Positions 50,431-59,169 of a stretch of DNA of 64,000 nucleotides are shown in pieces (the stretch's first letter is position 1; each line of letters begins with the position of its first letter). Origin of the DNA: Tildeniella nuda ZEHNDER 1965/U140 (GTDB lineage: Bacteria; Cyanobacteriota; Cyanobacteriia; Leptolyngbyales; Leptolyngbyaceae). The stretch is taken from the NCBI GenBank assembly GCA_019358895.1, contig JAHHIG010000002.1, positions 558,001 to 622,000 of the forward strand, given 5' to 3'. Made by a program: the position numbers and the translations under genes. The notes beneath the pieces are model-generated. The model worked only from the letters and a program-made list of their open reading frames with translations. It was not told where the DNA came from and did no database searches.

Positions 50431-51252
50431 ATGCGACTAGAAGCTGGCTGTGAGCTTGTGTTTGAAGCAACAGCACTAACGCCGCTGATTTTAATGTTGC
50501 GACCTCGCAGCGGCGCGGGGCAGTGGGTTCTGCGCGAAGAGTATACGCTAGAGCCAGTGACTCCAGTGGTCGAATATACGGACAGCTACGGTAATTTGTG
50601 TCAGCGGTTAGTCGTTCCTGAAGGGCACTTCCGCGTCTACACAACTGCCTGTGTCGAGGCTGCTGCCACGATCGACGTAGAGCTGACGGCTCCGTATGTC
50701 CCCGTGCAAGATTTACCCGAAACGGTTCTGCAATTTTTGCTGCCCAGCCGCTACTGCGAAGCCGATCGTCTCGGTGCTTTAGCCAGTCAGATTGTTGGCG
50801 ATTGTCCGCCAGGTTACACACAAGTCGAAGCAATTCGCCACTGGATTCACACCAATGTGACGTATCAGTATGGCACCAGTGACTCGTCTACATCAGCCGT
50901 TGATACTGCCGCCAAGAAAGTAGGCGTTTGCCGCGATTTTGCTCATTTGGGGATCGCTCTCTGCCGCAGTTTCAGTATTCCAGCACGCATGGTTGTGGGA
51001 TACCTGTATCGGCTTGATCCAATGGATCTACATGCCTGGTTTGAAGCCTATGTGGGCGATCGCTGGTTTACCTTTGACGCGACGCAGGCAGAACCACGCG
51101 GTCATAGGATTGCGATCGCCTACGGACGTGATGCCGCTGATGTCGCCTTAGCCACTCAGTACGGACCGCTCACGCTCAATCAGATGCAGGTTTGGGTGAA
51201 GGCTATCCAAACTGAGCCTACTCAGCAAACCCAAGATTCTGACTCCCAGTAG
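50431..51252 (+). CDS. Transglutaminase-like cysteine protease-fold protein
   Basis: The 273-residue protein begins MRLEAGCELVFEATALTPLI. An N-terminal beta domain (about 1-135) is followed by a transglutaminase core with the catalytic triad: KKVGVCRDFAHLGIALCRSF (Cys about 165), DPMDLHAWFEAYVGDRWFTF (His about 199) and FDATQAEPRG (Asp about 216). This is the bacterial transglutaminase-like family with a Bact_transglu_N-type start. Such proteins act as proteases, amidases or cross-linkers. I chose the ATG at 50431 over the TTG at 50428. It follows a peptidoglycan-binding gene closely. Confidence 0.87.
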   Translation: MRLEAGCELVFEATALTPLILMLRPRSGAGQWVLREEYTLEPVTPVVEYTDSYGNLCQRLVVPEGHFRVYTTACVEAAATIDVELTAPYVPVQDLPETVLQFLLPSRYCEADRLGALASQIVGDCPPGYTQVEAIRHWIHTNVTYQYGTSDSSTSAVDTAAKKVGVCRDFAHLGIALCRSFSIPARMVVGYLYRLDPMDLHAWFEAYVGDRWFTFDATQAEPRGHRIAIAYGRDAADVALATQYGPLTLNQMQVWVKAIQTEPTQQTQDSDSQ

Positions 51253-51555
51253 TGCTCACAAAAAATAATGATCTAGTGTTGCTGATCTTAGTCTCTAGCT
51301 TGCAAGCTATTGCTGCGTCAACTCTAAAAACTAGGGTTAGTGATCTCTGAAACATCTGTCCAGCAAGCCTGACCAAAACCATCTACCCTAGAATTAAGCT
51401 GTGACGCAGCACTAGGGCGCATCATCAATTCGCTCCAAAACCTTGCGGTATCAGCCTGATCGCGCCCGTCCTAACACACCGGGCTAGGGGCTGGAACCCT
51501 TGCTGCAAGTCATGTGTAGTTGTAATTGATGACAGCCCCTAGCGATTGACCACCT
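51253..51555. terminator. Convergent intergenic region with a long inverted repeat
   Basis: GCTAGGGGCTG at 51483-51493 and CAGCCCCTAGC at 51533-51543 form an 11-base perfect stem with a loop of about 39 bases. There is no T tract on either side, but as the only structure between the convergent transglutaminase and msrA genes it may help end both transcripts. The rest holds no ORF of quality. Confidence 0.4.
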
Positions 51556-52212
51556 CTATGCAGTCGCTACACCGATCGGGCAAGCAACGTTTGTCCCGCC
51601 TAACCCGCAATAGCCACCTGGATTCTTAGCAAGATACTGCTGATGATAGCCTTCGGCGTAATAGAACGTCGGTGCATCAATGATCTCAGTGGTGATCTCG
51701 CCGTAGCCTGAAGCATTCAACGCCTGCTGATAAGCAACACGTGACGCTTCTGCCAGCTCTCGCTGCGCGTCAGAATGCACATAAATGCCAGAACGATACT
51801 GAGTGCCTGTATCGTTGCCTTGTTTCATCCCTTGCGTTGGGTTGTGGCTTTCCCAGAAAACTTTGAGTAGCGTTTCGTAGCTGACCACTTTAGGATCAAA
51901 AACAACCTGCACGACCTCATTGTGTCCTGTCCTGCCCGAACAAACTTCCTGATAAGTCGGGTTGGGTGTGACCCCGGCTGCATAGCCAACAGCCGTGGAA
52001 AAAACGCCGTCTTGCTGCCAAAATTTACGTTCTGCACCCCAAAAACAGCCTAAGCCAAACATAGCCACCTCAGAACCATCGGGATACGGCGGTTTGAGCG
52101 GATTACCATTGACAAAGTGCTTGGCAGGAACGGGTAGAGGCTCTGTCCGTCCTGGCAACGCTTCTTCAGGAGTCGGTAGGCTGAGCTTTTTGCCCAATCC
52201 AAAGATTGCCAT
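51556..52212 (-). CDS. msrA: Peptide methionine sulfoxide reductase MsrA
   Basis: I start at the ATG at 52212, the first giving a standard length (218 residues: [20 protein letters not shown]). The catalytic motif [13 protein letters not shown] has Cys56, and the C-terminus [14 protein letters not shown] carries the resolving Cys residues. Also visible are [40 protein letters not shown] and [17 protein letters not shown]. It reduces methionine-S-sulfoxide to repair oxidised proteins, probably using thioredoxin. The N-terminal about 45 residues resemble the longer form of plant and cyanobacterial MsrA. The frame extends upstream to 52323 without family support. Confidence 0.92.
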   Translation of the reverse strand: MAIFGLGKKLSLPTPEEALPGRTEPLPVPAKHFVNGNPLKPPYPDGSEVAMFGLGCFWGAERKFWQQDGVFSTAVGYAAGVTPNPTYQEVCSGRTGHNEVVQVVFDPKVVSYETLLKVFWESHNPTQGMKQGNDTGTQYRSGIYVHSDAQRELAEASRVAYQQALNASGYGEITTEIIDAPTFYYAEGYHQQYLAKNPGGYCGLGGTNVACPIGVATA

Positions 52213-52497
52213 AAGGTTTAACTCCGATTTCTGATTAACAGTTTTACCTTTCTTTATAGTAACTTGCTGCTTGAATGGCTGCGATCGTCGGTTTACCGCC
52301 CATACGCTCGGTTTACCGTCCACGTGTAAGGGTAATTAGCAAGAAGGGCTAGAAAATGAGTCGGAAGCCATCAAAAACACCTGCAAGCCTTGAAGTCACA
52401 CCTGGATGGCTGACGTGAACCTCAAAGACATGATTCTGCACACGATCATCAAAAAGCAGCTCTACAGTGCTTTGTCACATCATTGTCCCACGGCGTT

Positions 52498-53352
52498 CTA
52501 AAACGAATTTGAGCTTGATGCCGTTAGAGTCTCAGACGGTGATACCTGCGCTGCTTTAGCATTCGCTCCAAAGGTAACCTCTTCCACAGCACCTGGCTCT
52601 CCTAACCGCTTTGCTGCACTATCGTTCAGGCTAACCATGATCCCCCCCGCATTGCCCGCACGCAAGATGAGCTGCTTATTCGCTTCCCAAGCGCGCTGGG
52701 TACCCTCGGACAACACGCCTTCAAACTCAGTCTTGCCATCAACAACGATGCGCACCCAGGATTGCGCAGTCATCGTCACACCAATGCGGACAGACTTTTG
52801 CTGAGTGGGTAAGACGGGCGCAACGTCTGGCTGCTTGCTCGCTAGTAAAGAGGAGGCACTAGGCTGCGTGACGGTAGCGGCTTCTTTGGGTATCGGGGCG
52901 ATCGTCCCAGTGTTGGTTTTATCGAGACCACTCAACTGTGGGGTTGACGAGCGGTTTAGCAGATAAGACAGCCCACTCACTGCGCTAATTACCAGCACCA
53001 TATAGATCAGATAGAGATGCAATGGTCGCAACTGTGCCTGCACGGTACCTCGCCAGGAGGCTTTGGACGCTCTTAAGTCCGTTTGGGCGGGAAACGCATT
53101 CGCCAGCTCTACTCCATCGATCCCGATCGCGTCAGCATAACGGCGAATAAACCCCTGTACATAAACAGGCTCAGGCAATTGATCAATGTCTCCAGTTTCG
53201 ATCGCAGCCAGCAGACGGACTGGAATCAACGTTTTTTTGGCAACTGTTTCCAGCGAAATCCGCTGCTTTTGACGAAACTGCTGCAACTGATAGCCCAGCT
53301 CTTTGAGCCTTAGCGCCTGCTCTGGGTTAATTTGAACCATTTGGTTAATCAT
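52498..53352 (-). CDS. RodZ-like membrane protein (HTH + TM + DUF4115)
   Basis: The 284-residue protein has a cytoplasmic helix-turn-helix (LKELGYQLQQFRQKQRISLE, TVAKKTLIPVRLLAAIETGD and YVQGFIRRYADAIG, about 15-85), one membrane helix (LHLYLIYMVLVISAVSGLSY, about 111-130), a Pro/Ser/Thr-rich linker, and a C-terminal DUF4115 beta domain (VTMTAQSWVRIVVDGKTEFE, GVLSEGTQRAWEANKQLILR and AGNAGGIMVSLND, about 190-262). This is the layout of RodZ, which links MreB to the envelope and controls cell shape. Its ATG overlaps the stop of the upstream pseudouridine synthase gene by 4 bases (ATGA), indicating coupling. Confidence 0.85.
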   Translation of the reverse strand: MINQMVQINPEQALRLKELGYQLQQFRQKQRISLETVAKKTLIPVRLLAAIETGDIDQLPEPVYVQGFIRRYADAIGIDGVELANAFPAQTDLRASKASWRGTVQAQLRPLHLYLIYMVLVISAVSGLSYLLNRSSTPQLSGLDKTNTGTIAPIPKEAATVTQPSASSLLASKQPDVAPVLPTQQKSVRIGVTMTAQSWVRIVVDGKTEFEGVLSEGTQRAWEANKQLILRAGNAGGIMVSLNDSAAKRLGEPGAVEEVTFGANAKAAQVSPSETLTASSSNSF

Positions 53353-54143
53353 CGGCTGTACTCCTCGCGCGTCGCAGTCTCCCTCTTTGATGGTAGGTCA
53401 AGTTGAGCGTTCAAGAAGGTAATCTCTGTATCTTTCAACGGACGATATTGACCACTTGGCAGAATCGCTGCGCCCGGAGCTTGCAGTTGAATCGTACCGA
53501 TCGCCGTCCGGTGCAACTGTAGTACTGGATACCCTAACTGTTCGGCAATACGACGAATTTGGCGATTTCTGCCCTCTGTCAAAACGATCCGCAATAGTGT
53601 TTTACGATGTGGAGATTGTTCCAGCACAGTGACGTTAGTTGGTAATGTACGGCGACCAGATAACAGGACTCCTTGCCGCCATTGCTGTAACACTGACTCA
53701 TCAGGGCAACCCTCAACCCAGACTTCATACGTTTTGGGGATGTGGTGTCGGGGATGGGTGAGATAAAAGGTCAAAGCTCCATCATTAGTCAGCAGGAGCG
53801 CTCCTGTAGACTCTGCATCTAAACGCCCGACTGGATGAACGCCGTGACCCTCTTTGAGGGAGTCTGGCAGCAGATCAAGCACTGTTGGACGTTGCCAGGG
53901 ATCGGTACAGGTGGAAAGCACACCCGCAGGCTTGTGGAGCAAAAGATAAATTGATGTAGGGCGATCGGCGGGCTGTATGAAAACGCCATCAACGGCAATT
54001 TGATCAACAATAGGGTTTGCTTTTTGCCCAAGCTGAGCGATCGTGCCATTAAGTTGTACCCGTCCAGCCAGAATCATCTGCTCCGCTTGACGACGCGACG
54101 CAATACCCCATTGAGACAATAGCTTTTGTAACCGTTCATCCAT
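53349..54143 (-). CDS. RsuA/RluB-family rRNA pseudouridine synthase
   Basis: The ATG at 54143 gives 264 residues: MDERLQKLLSQWGIASRRQA and EQMILAGRVQLNGTIAQLGQ (an S4 RNA-binding domain). The catalytic part has GVHPVGRLDAESTGALLLTN (the R-L-D motif with catalytic Asp, about residue 110), VLEQSPHRKTLLRIVLTEGR and RNRQIRRIAEQLGYPVLQLH. The family converts a specific uridine of large-subunit (RluB) or small-subunit (RsuA) rRNA to pseudouridine; which cannot be told here. An in-frame start at 54179 would add 12 residues before the S4 domain. It is the first gene of a pair with the RodZ-like gene. Confidence 0.88.
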   Translation of the reverse strand: MDERLQKLLSQWGIASRRQAEQMILAGRVQLNGTIAQLGQKANPIVDQIAVDGVFIQPADRPTSIYLLLHKPAGVLSTCTDPWQRPTVLDLLPDSLKEGHGVHPVGRLDAESTGALLLTNDGALTFYLTHPRHHIPKTYEVWVEGCPDESVLQQWRQGVLLSGRRTLPTNVTVLEQSPHRKTLLRIVLTEGRNRQIRRIAEQLGYPVLQLHRTAIGTIQLQAPGAAILPSGQYRPLKDTEITFLNAQLDLPSKRETATREEYSR

Positions 54144-54479
54144 ACTCAAAGTCAGGTTGATGAAGCAAGGCAGGGGCACGGAAAGGTGTCTGACCAGCAG
54201 CGAAAGCCAAGAACTTCATCACTATACTAGGAAAAATTAAGACTAACGTGATATGAGTCTATTTTTCCTCATTCTCATTCTCATCTGTGGCAACTCAACA
54301 TCCTGTCTTACGCTGTGAGTAGAATGATGAAACGTGAGTAGAGCCAACAGCCTTTTGTGCCTTAGAACTGGGAGGCTTTCTTATCCTTGGCAATCGCTTA
54401 AGATAGGTCGTAGTGAAGGTCTATCTCATACATCAGCAGTCGGGTGCGTTGATTGAAAGTTCCCTACGTAAACCTGAAG
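54144..54479. other. Divergent gap, pseudouridine synthase / CHASE2 kinase
   Basis: The 336-base stretch shares two promoters. It has an A+T-rich segment at 54210-54300 with TATACTAGG-like promoter words near 54222. I see no repeats or small RNA that I would support. Confidence 0.35.
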
Positions 54480-56909
54480 ATGTCTAAGAATCTGCCGCTG
54501 CCTCAAACAGAACCGCTGACGGTTAAGACTCCTTCTACGACCAAACGCCTGACGAACACGCTGAAATCGCGCTTACACGCTCCAAAAGCGACTGGCTTTG
54601 GGCATCTTGCCGTGGGGGCAGTGGCGATCGCAGCAGCGCTACTGACTGCCAGCCAATCGAACCTGTCTCAACTGCTGGAGCGTCAGGTACAGACCCTCTT
54701 TTTTGAGTTGCGCGGTCCAGTCAAACCACCGCAAGCAGTAGTTATCCTGGCGATCGACGAAGATTCTCTTTCGCAAGGGAAGAAAGTTTATCCGATCGAC
54801 CAAAAAAAATATGCGTTCTTGAAGCCCTTGCAGACTTGGCCCTGGAACCGGGCAGCCTATGCACGGGCGATCGATCAATTAATGGCGGCTGGTGCGCGAT
54901 CGGTGGCGATCGATTTGATTTTTGATTCCCCCAGCAGCGACCCTGAGGGCGATCGGGCGTTGCAGCAGGCGTTACAGCGCTATGCAGGACGCGTGACCTT
55001 AGCGGCTCAATATGAGGATACAAACACCGCTCAAGGCATTCTGACGCAGCTACTGGGACCGCACGACCTGTTCCAGACCAAACCGATGTCTGTTGGCTCC
55101 ATTAACTACCTCGTTGAGCCAAACAGCCGGATTCATCTACTGGGCAGTCGGTTTACGCAACAAATGGCTCAGACAAACCTCTCAAAGCCACCTCAAGAGT
55201 GGTTAATCGGTTCCCAGACTGTGATGCCATCCTTTGCAGAAGCGGCAATGCGCTCCTCTCAGCTAAGGTATCCGGCACCACGAGGCGAGAATATCTTTTT
55301 CTACGGTCCCGCTGGCACGTTTGAGCAGATAGCCTTTTGGCACGTGCTTGATCCTGGTAATTGGCAGACGCTTGCAAAACGCGGTGCGTTCAAAGACAAA
55401 ATTGTGCTCGTTGGTCCCACCTTCAAGCTGTCACAAGACTTTCATGCGGCTCCTTTTTCCGGTAGCCCTTTGTATGGTCAGCTCATGTCTGGGGTAGAAG
55501 TGAATGCGAATGCGATCGCGACCCTTCTAGACAATCAATCAATTGCTGATGGCATCACTAGCGCACCACTCCAGGGAGTCTTTGTGTTCGTTGTGGTGGT
55601 GGCAGCAGGCTTCCTTCAAAGCAGGACAAAGCGTGCTTTACGGCGTTTTGCAGTAGCAATGGGTCTGATGCTGCTTTGGGGCGGCGTTACTTATATTGTC
55701 TTTACTCAGCAGCGGCTGATCCTACCTGCCGCTGTACCAATGAGCGCGATCGCGCTTAGTGGAACTGCCTACCTCTTTCTTGGCATTGCCAGCGAAAAAT
55801 TCAAGCTGCGCCGTACGATCAAAGACTATGCAGGTTCACCGCTGATTCAAGAAATCATTAGTAAAAGTGAGCAAGATGATCTAAAAGATCTGCTGCCGGA
55901 ATACCGGGAGCAAGAGATGTTTGGGAAGAAGCTGATGGGGCGCTACACCATTAGAAAAGTGCTTGGCTCTGGTGGTTTCGGCGAAACGTATATCGCTGAA
56001 GATACTCAGCGACCGGGTAACCCAGCCTGTGTTGTCAAGCAGCTTCGCCCCAACAGTAATAACCCTAAATTGTTTCAACTGGCGCGGCGCTTGTTTCAGC
56101 AAGAGGCAGAAACGCTCGAAAAACTGGGCAAACACAAGCAAATTCCGCAATTGCTGGCGTATTTTGAGGAAGATCAAGAATTTTACCTGGTTCAAGAGTT
56201 TATTCCAGGGCAACCGCTGAGTAGTGAATTATCGCTAGGCAAGCAGGTGCCTGAATTTAGAGTGGTAGCGATCGTGCAAGAATTGCTGACAATTCTGGAG
56301 TTTGTCCATAGTCATCATGTCATCCACCGAGATATCAAACCGAACAACGTTATCCGCCGTCGCTCTGATGGCAAACTCGTCCTGATCGACTTTGGAGCTG
56401 TCAAAGAAATCAGCCAGTTGACGGAAGACGATCGGCGCACTGGCTTTACCGTTGGCATTGGCACTCAGGGCTATATGCCTAACGAACAGTGTGCGGGTAA
56501 TCCCCGTTTTAATAGTGATGTTTATGCGGTTGGCATGACAGGCATTCAAGCGCTGACTGGCTTGTCGCCCAATCAACTCACTCAGGATAAAAACACGGGT
56601 GAGATTCCCTGGAGACACCGAGCGCAGGTCAGTTATGCGTTTGCAGAAGTGCTCAGCAAAATGGTGCGCTATGACTTTAGGAAACGTTACCAGTCTGCTA
56701 CGGAGGCGCTACAGGCGCTGCAAAATTTAGGGAACGTTGCTTTTACGCCAGCCATCCTAGACATTGATGAGTCGCCGCAGCTTGATGCTGATGTTGATTC
56801 ACCGATCGCAGCATCCACTCAACCTTGGCCCAAAACCTTTGGTGATCTCAATGCTTATCTACCCACTACGGAGGCTGCGCCTGATCACGACACGCAATCC
56901 GATCGCTAG
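54480..56909 (+). CDS. CHASE2-domain serine/threonine protein kinase
   Basis: From the ATG at 54480 the protein is 809 residues. It has a membrane helix near residue 45-62, then an extracytoplasmic CHASE2 domain (about 65-370: QAVVILAIDEDSLSQGKKVY, RAAYARAIDQLMAAGARSVA and IDLIFDSPSSD) and three helices (about 375-445). A Hanks-type kinase follows: glycine loop KVLGSGGFGETYIAED (about 493), VVKQLRPN, catalytic loop VIHRDIKPNNVIRR (about 615) and DFG in LVLIDFGAVKEIS. The kinase lies in the cytoplasm and CHASE2 outside, so it senses an external signal of unknown nature. The C-terminal about 40 residues are acidic. A TTG at 54453 is possible. Confidence 0.88.
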   Translation: MSKNLPLPQTEPLTVKTPSTTKRLTNTLKSRLHAPKATGFGHLAVGAVAIAAALLTASQSNLSQLLERQVQTLFFELRGPVKPPQAVVILAIDEDSLSQGKKVYPIDQKKYAFLKPLQTWPWNRAAYARAIDQLMAAGARSVAIDLIFDSPSSDPEGDRALQQALQRYAGRVTLAAQYEDTNTAQGILTQLLGPHDLFQTKPMSVGSINYLVEPNSRIHLLGSRFTQQMAQTNLSKPPQEWLIGSQTVMPSFAEAAMRSSQLRYPAPRGENIFFYGPAGTFEQIAFWHVLDPGNWQTLAKRGAFKDKIVLVGPTFKLSQDFHAAPFSGSPLYGQLMSGVEVNANAIATLLDNQSIADGITSAPLQGVFVFVVVVAAGFLQSRTKRALRRFAVAMGLMLLWGGVTYIVFTQQRLILPAAVPMSAIALSGTAYLFLGIASEKFKLRRTIKDYAGSPLIQEIISKSEQDDLKDLLPEYREQEMFGKKLMGRYTIRKVLGSGGFGETYIAEDTQRPGNPACVVKQLRPNSNNPKLFQLARRLFQQEAETLEKLGKHKQIPQLLAYFEEDQEFYLVQEFIPGQPLSSELSLGKQVPEFRVVAIVQELLTILEFVHSHHVIHRDIKPNNVIRRRSDGKLVLIDFGAVKEISQLTEDDRRTGFTVGIGTQGYMPNEQCAGNPRFNSDVYAVGMTGIQALTGLSPNQLTQDKNTGEIPWRHRAQVSYAFAEVLSKMVRYDFRKRYQSATEALQALQNLGNVAFTPAILDIDESPQLDADVDSPIAASTQPWPKTFGDLNAYLPTTEAAPDHDTQSDR

Positions 56910-56924
56910 TCAAGCTGTCTAAGC

Positions 56925-57071
56925 CTAGGCAGTGTTTTAAAACTCCTAATTGCTTTGTTACCGAGAACTTCTGCCCCCTCAATCCCCCAATTCTGGGGGA
57001 CTTTGAAGCTGATTTGTAAGCCCCCAAGTTTGGGGGTTGGGGGCTTTCGAGGGTTTTAAAACACGCCCTAG
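56925..57071. mobile_element. Miniature inverted-repeat element, CCCCCAAATTTGGGGG-core family, copy 3
   Basis: Ends CTAGGCAGTGTTTTAAAAC at 56925 and complement CTAGGGCGTGTTTTAAAAC ending at 57071 are strong inverted repeats. The core has CCCCCAATTCTGGGGG and CCCCCAAGTTTGGGGG around a CTTTGAAG tract, as in the copies at 1490 and 3714. It separates the kinase gene from the convergent pil-cluster gene. Confidence 0.75.
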
Positions 57072-57074
57072 CCG

Positions 57075-57665
57075 TTAGGAGCCAGCATCATCGACAGACA
57101 CAACCTCAACGGTTGGTTCGATCGTCTCTTCCACGGCAATGTCGCAGGCTTGCTGCACCACAAACGGCAGAAAGGCACCTTTTAGCCCACGTTTTATGCG
57201 CTCTGGTGTCTCTTCAAACACTACAAACAAGGGGTAAGTGTTGTCAGCCCCTTCGCTCAGAATATGCTTGTAGCGCAATGGCAGATCCCACTCATAGCCA
57301 CGACTGAGCACAACCTGTGTTTGTCGCCATCGACTGAGCAAATCAGAGAAGTCTTCTCCGGGTCGGTGGATAAAGACGAAAACCTCGACACCAGTTTTAA
57401 TCTTCCATTCTGGATCGCACATCAGAATCGCCAGATCGCATGGTAAACACAGCGCTTCAGTACCTGTGCCACCCGATCCGCTGGGAGAGGCGGCATGACG
57501 AAACTTGACGATCGGCAGCGGAATCGTAATCAAGCTCTCATCGGGACGACGCATACTGGGAAGCAGTTCCAGGTAAGGGCGATACTGCTTGAGTAGGGCG
57601 ATCGCCCCTAGCGCATCACAACACTCAGCCAAAACTGCTTCGTAGTGAGTTCGGTTAATAGACAT
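57075..57665 (-). CDS. Hypothetical protein, last gene of the pil cluster
   Basis: The 196-residue protein begins MSINRTHYEAVLAECCDALG, then AIALLKQYRPYLELLPSMRR and FSDLLSRWRQTQVVLSRGYE, WDLPLRYKHILSEGADNTYP and LFVVFEETPERIKRGLKGAF. It is soluble, with mixed helices and strands and an acidic C-terminus. I do not recognise a domain. It follows pilC by 20 bases on the same strand and may belong to the same transcript, which suggests a pilus-related or co-regulated role. No signal peptide or membrane helix is seen. The miniature element ends 4 bases beyond its stop. Confidence 0.6.
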   Translation of the reverse strand: MSINRTHYEAVLAECCDALGAIALLKQYRPYLELLPSMRRPDESLITIPLPIVKFRHAASPSGSGGTGTEALCLPCDLAILMCDPEWKIKTGVEVFVFIHRPGEDFSDLLSRWRQTQVVLSRGYEWDLPLRYKHILSEGADNTYPLFVVFEETPERIKRGLKGAFLPFVVQQACDIAVEETIEPTVEVVSVDDAGS

Positions 57666-57685
57666 ACGTTCGCTGACGATCGGGC

Positions 57686-58909
57686 TTAACCCAGTTTCTC
57701 AAACACCGCAAACATTGGCAGATACATCGACAGCAGAATCGAACCCACCATACCGCCCAGGAAGAGGATCATAATCGGCTCCATGATGCTGGTTAGCGCC
57801 TTCACCGCTTGCTCCACCTCGTCCTCATAAAAATCCGCCACCTTCATGAGCATCTGATCGATTTCACCTGTTTCTTCACCAATGCTAATCATCTGAATCG
57901 CCATCAGTGGGAAAACCTGCTCTCGCTGGAGCGCAATGCTAATCATGCCACCTGTTTGAATCTCGCGTCGTGCTTCATCAACCGCATTGGCAATGATTTG
58001 ATTGCCCGCTGTATCACGCACAATCTCCAAACACGTCAGAATCGGCACACCCGATCGCGTTAACGAACCAAACGTACGGCAAAAGCGGGCAGTCGCCGTC
58101 TTCTGAATCAAATCGCCGAAGAGAGGCACTTTCAAGGAAAGGCGATCGATCGTCTCGCGCCCGACCCGTGTTTTGTAGTACTGATTGTAGGCAAAAATAC
58201 ATGCAGGAATAATGATGAACAGAATGAGTACCTTGGGGCTGCGGAGAAACTCACTAATGCCCATCATTGCCCGCGTAAACAGCGGCAACTCGACCCCAAT
58301 ATCCTCAAAAATGTTCGCAAACACAGGCAGCAGAAACACCGTCATCGCTACAAAAATGATTGTCGCCAGCACGCCTACCACAACGGGATAAGAGAGTGCC
58401 GCCTTAATCTGGTTCTGTAAGCGGGCGACATCTTCCAGCAGTTTTGCCAAACGATTTAGTACTTCATCCAGCACCCCGCCCACTTTGCCTGCTTGAATCA
58501 TGGCGACATACAGGTTATCAAAACAGCTCGGATGCTTGCGCATCGCATCGGAAAGGTTCATCCCCTGCTGGACATCAGAGCTGATTTCCAACAGCGCTGC
58601 TTTGAATTTGGGGTTGGTGCATTGCTCAGATAACACACCAAGCCCTCTAACCATTGCCACACCAGCACTTACTAGCACAGCAAACTGTCGTGAGAACACA
58701 GCCTTATCTTTGACCGTCACCTTTGCCATCGACGTTTGAAGCTTCTTCATGTCGAAGTTCAAAGACAGCCCTTCGTCCTGTTTCAGGTCTTGAATAAAGA
58801 GACCCCGTTCACGCAGGGCAGTACGGGCATCGCTAATAGTTTCGGCAACGATTTTTTCTTTCTTGGCGTTCCCTTTTACATCTTGAACACGAGCAACGAA
58901 GGTAGGCAT
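57686..58909 (-). CDS. pilC: Type IV pilus inner-membrane platform protein PilC
   Basis: I start at the ATG at 58909 (MPTFVARVQDVKGNAKKEKI), the usual PilC beginning; the frame to 59035 has poor character. The 407-residue protein has two GspF/T2SSF domains. The first has VFSRQFAVLVSAGVAMVRGL and CFDNLYVAMIQAGKVGGVLD (about 75-150), with membrane helix GVLATIIFVAMTVFLLPVFA (about 180). The second has FCRTFGSLTRSGVPILTCLE and MISIGEETGEIDQMLMKVAD (about 285-370), with two more helices. PilC holds the pilus motor in the inner membrane with PilB/PilT. Gene order pilB-pilT-pilC is conserved in cyanobacteria. Confidence 0.93.
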   Translation of the reverse strand: MPTFVARVQDVKGNAKKEKIVAETISDARTALRERGLFIQDLKQDEGLSLNFDMKKLQTSMAKVTVKDKAVFSRQFAVLVSAGVAMVRGLGVLSEQCTNPKFKAALLEISSDVQQGMNLSDAMRKHPSCFDNLYVAMIQAGKVGGVLDEVLNRLAKLLEDVARLQNQIKAALSYPVVVGVLATIIFVAMTVFLLPVFANIFEDIGVELPLFTRAMMGISEFLRSPKVLILFIIIPACIFAYNQYYKTRVGRETIDRLSLKVPLFGDLIQKTATARFCRTFGSLTRSGVPILTCLEIVRDTAGNQIIANAVDEARREIQTGGMISIALQREQVFPLMAIQMISIGEETGEIDQMLMKVADFYEDEVEQAVKALTSIMEPIMILFLGGMVGSILLSMYLPMFAVFEKLG

Positions 58910-59169
58910 GGTGGGTACCAGAATGGAAGAAGGAGTGAACCGAGAAGCCCTACGAACTTCTAACACACAGATAGCATGTTGGAAGTTTTGAAAGATGAGA
59001 TGACGGTGAGCGTCTTTTTTACTCTTGCCAATCAAACGCTAACCGTTGGTCAACCAATCAGCTGTGATCATTGCAGATTGGTAACGCGATCGATCTCTAA
59101 TGCAACAGAGGATACTCGATTGTACTGCCGCTAAGAAGATGTCAACCAATCCAACGACAGAAAAACCGT

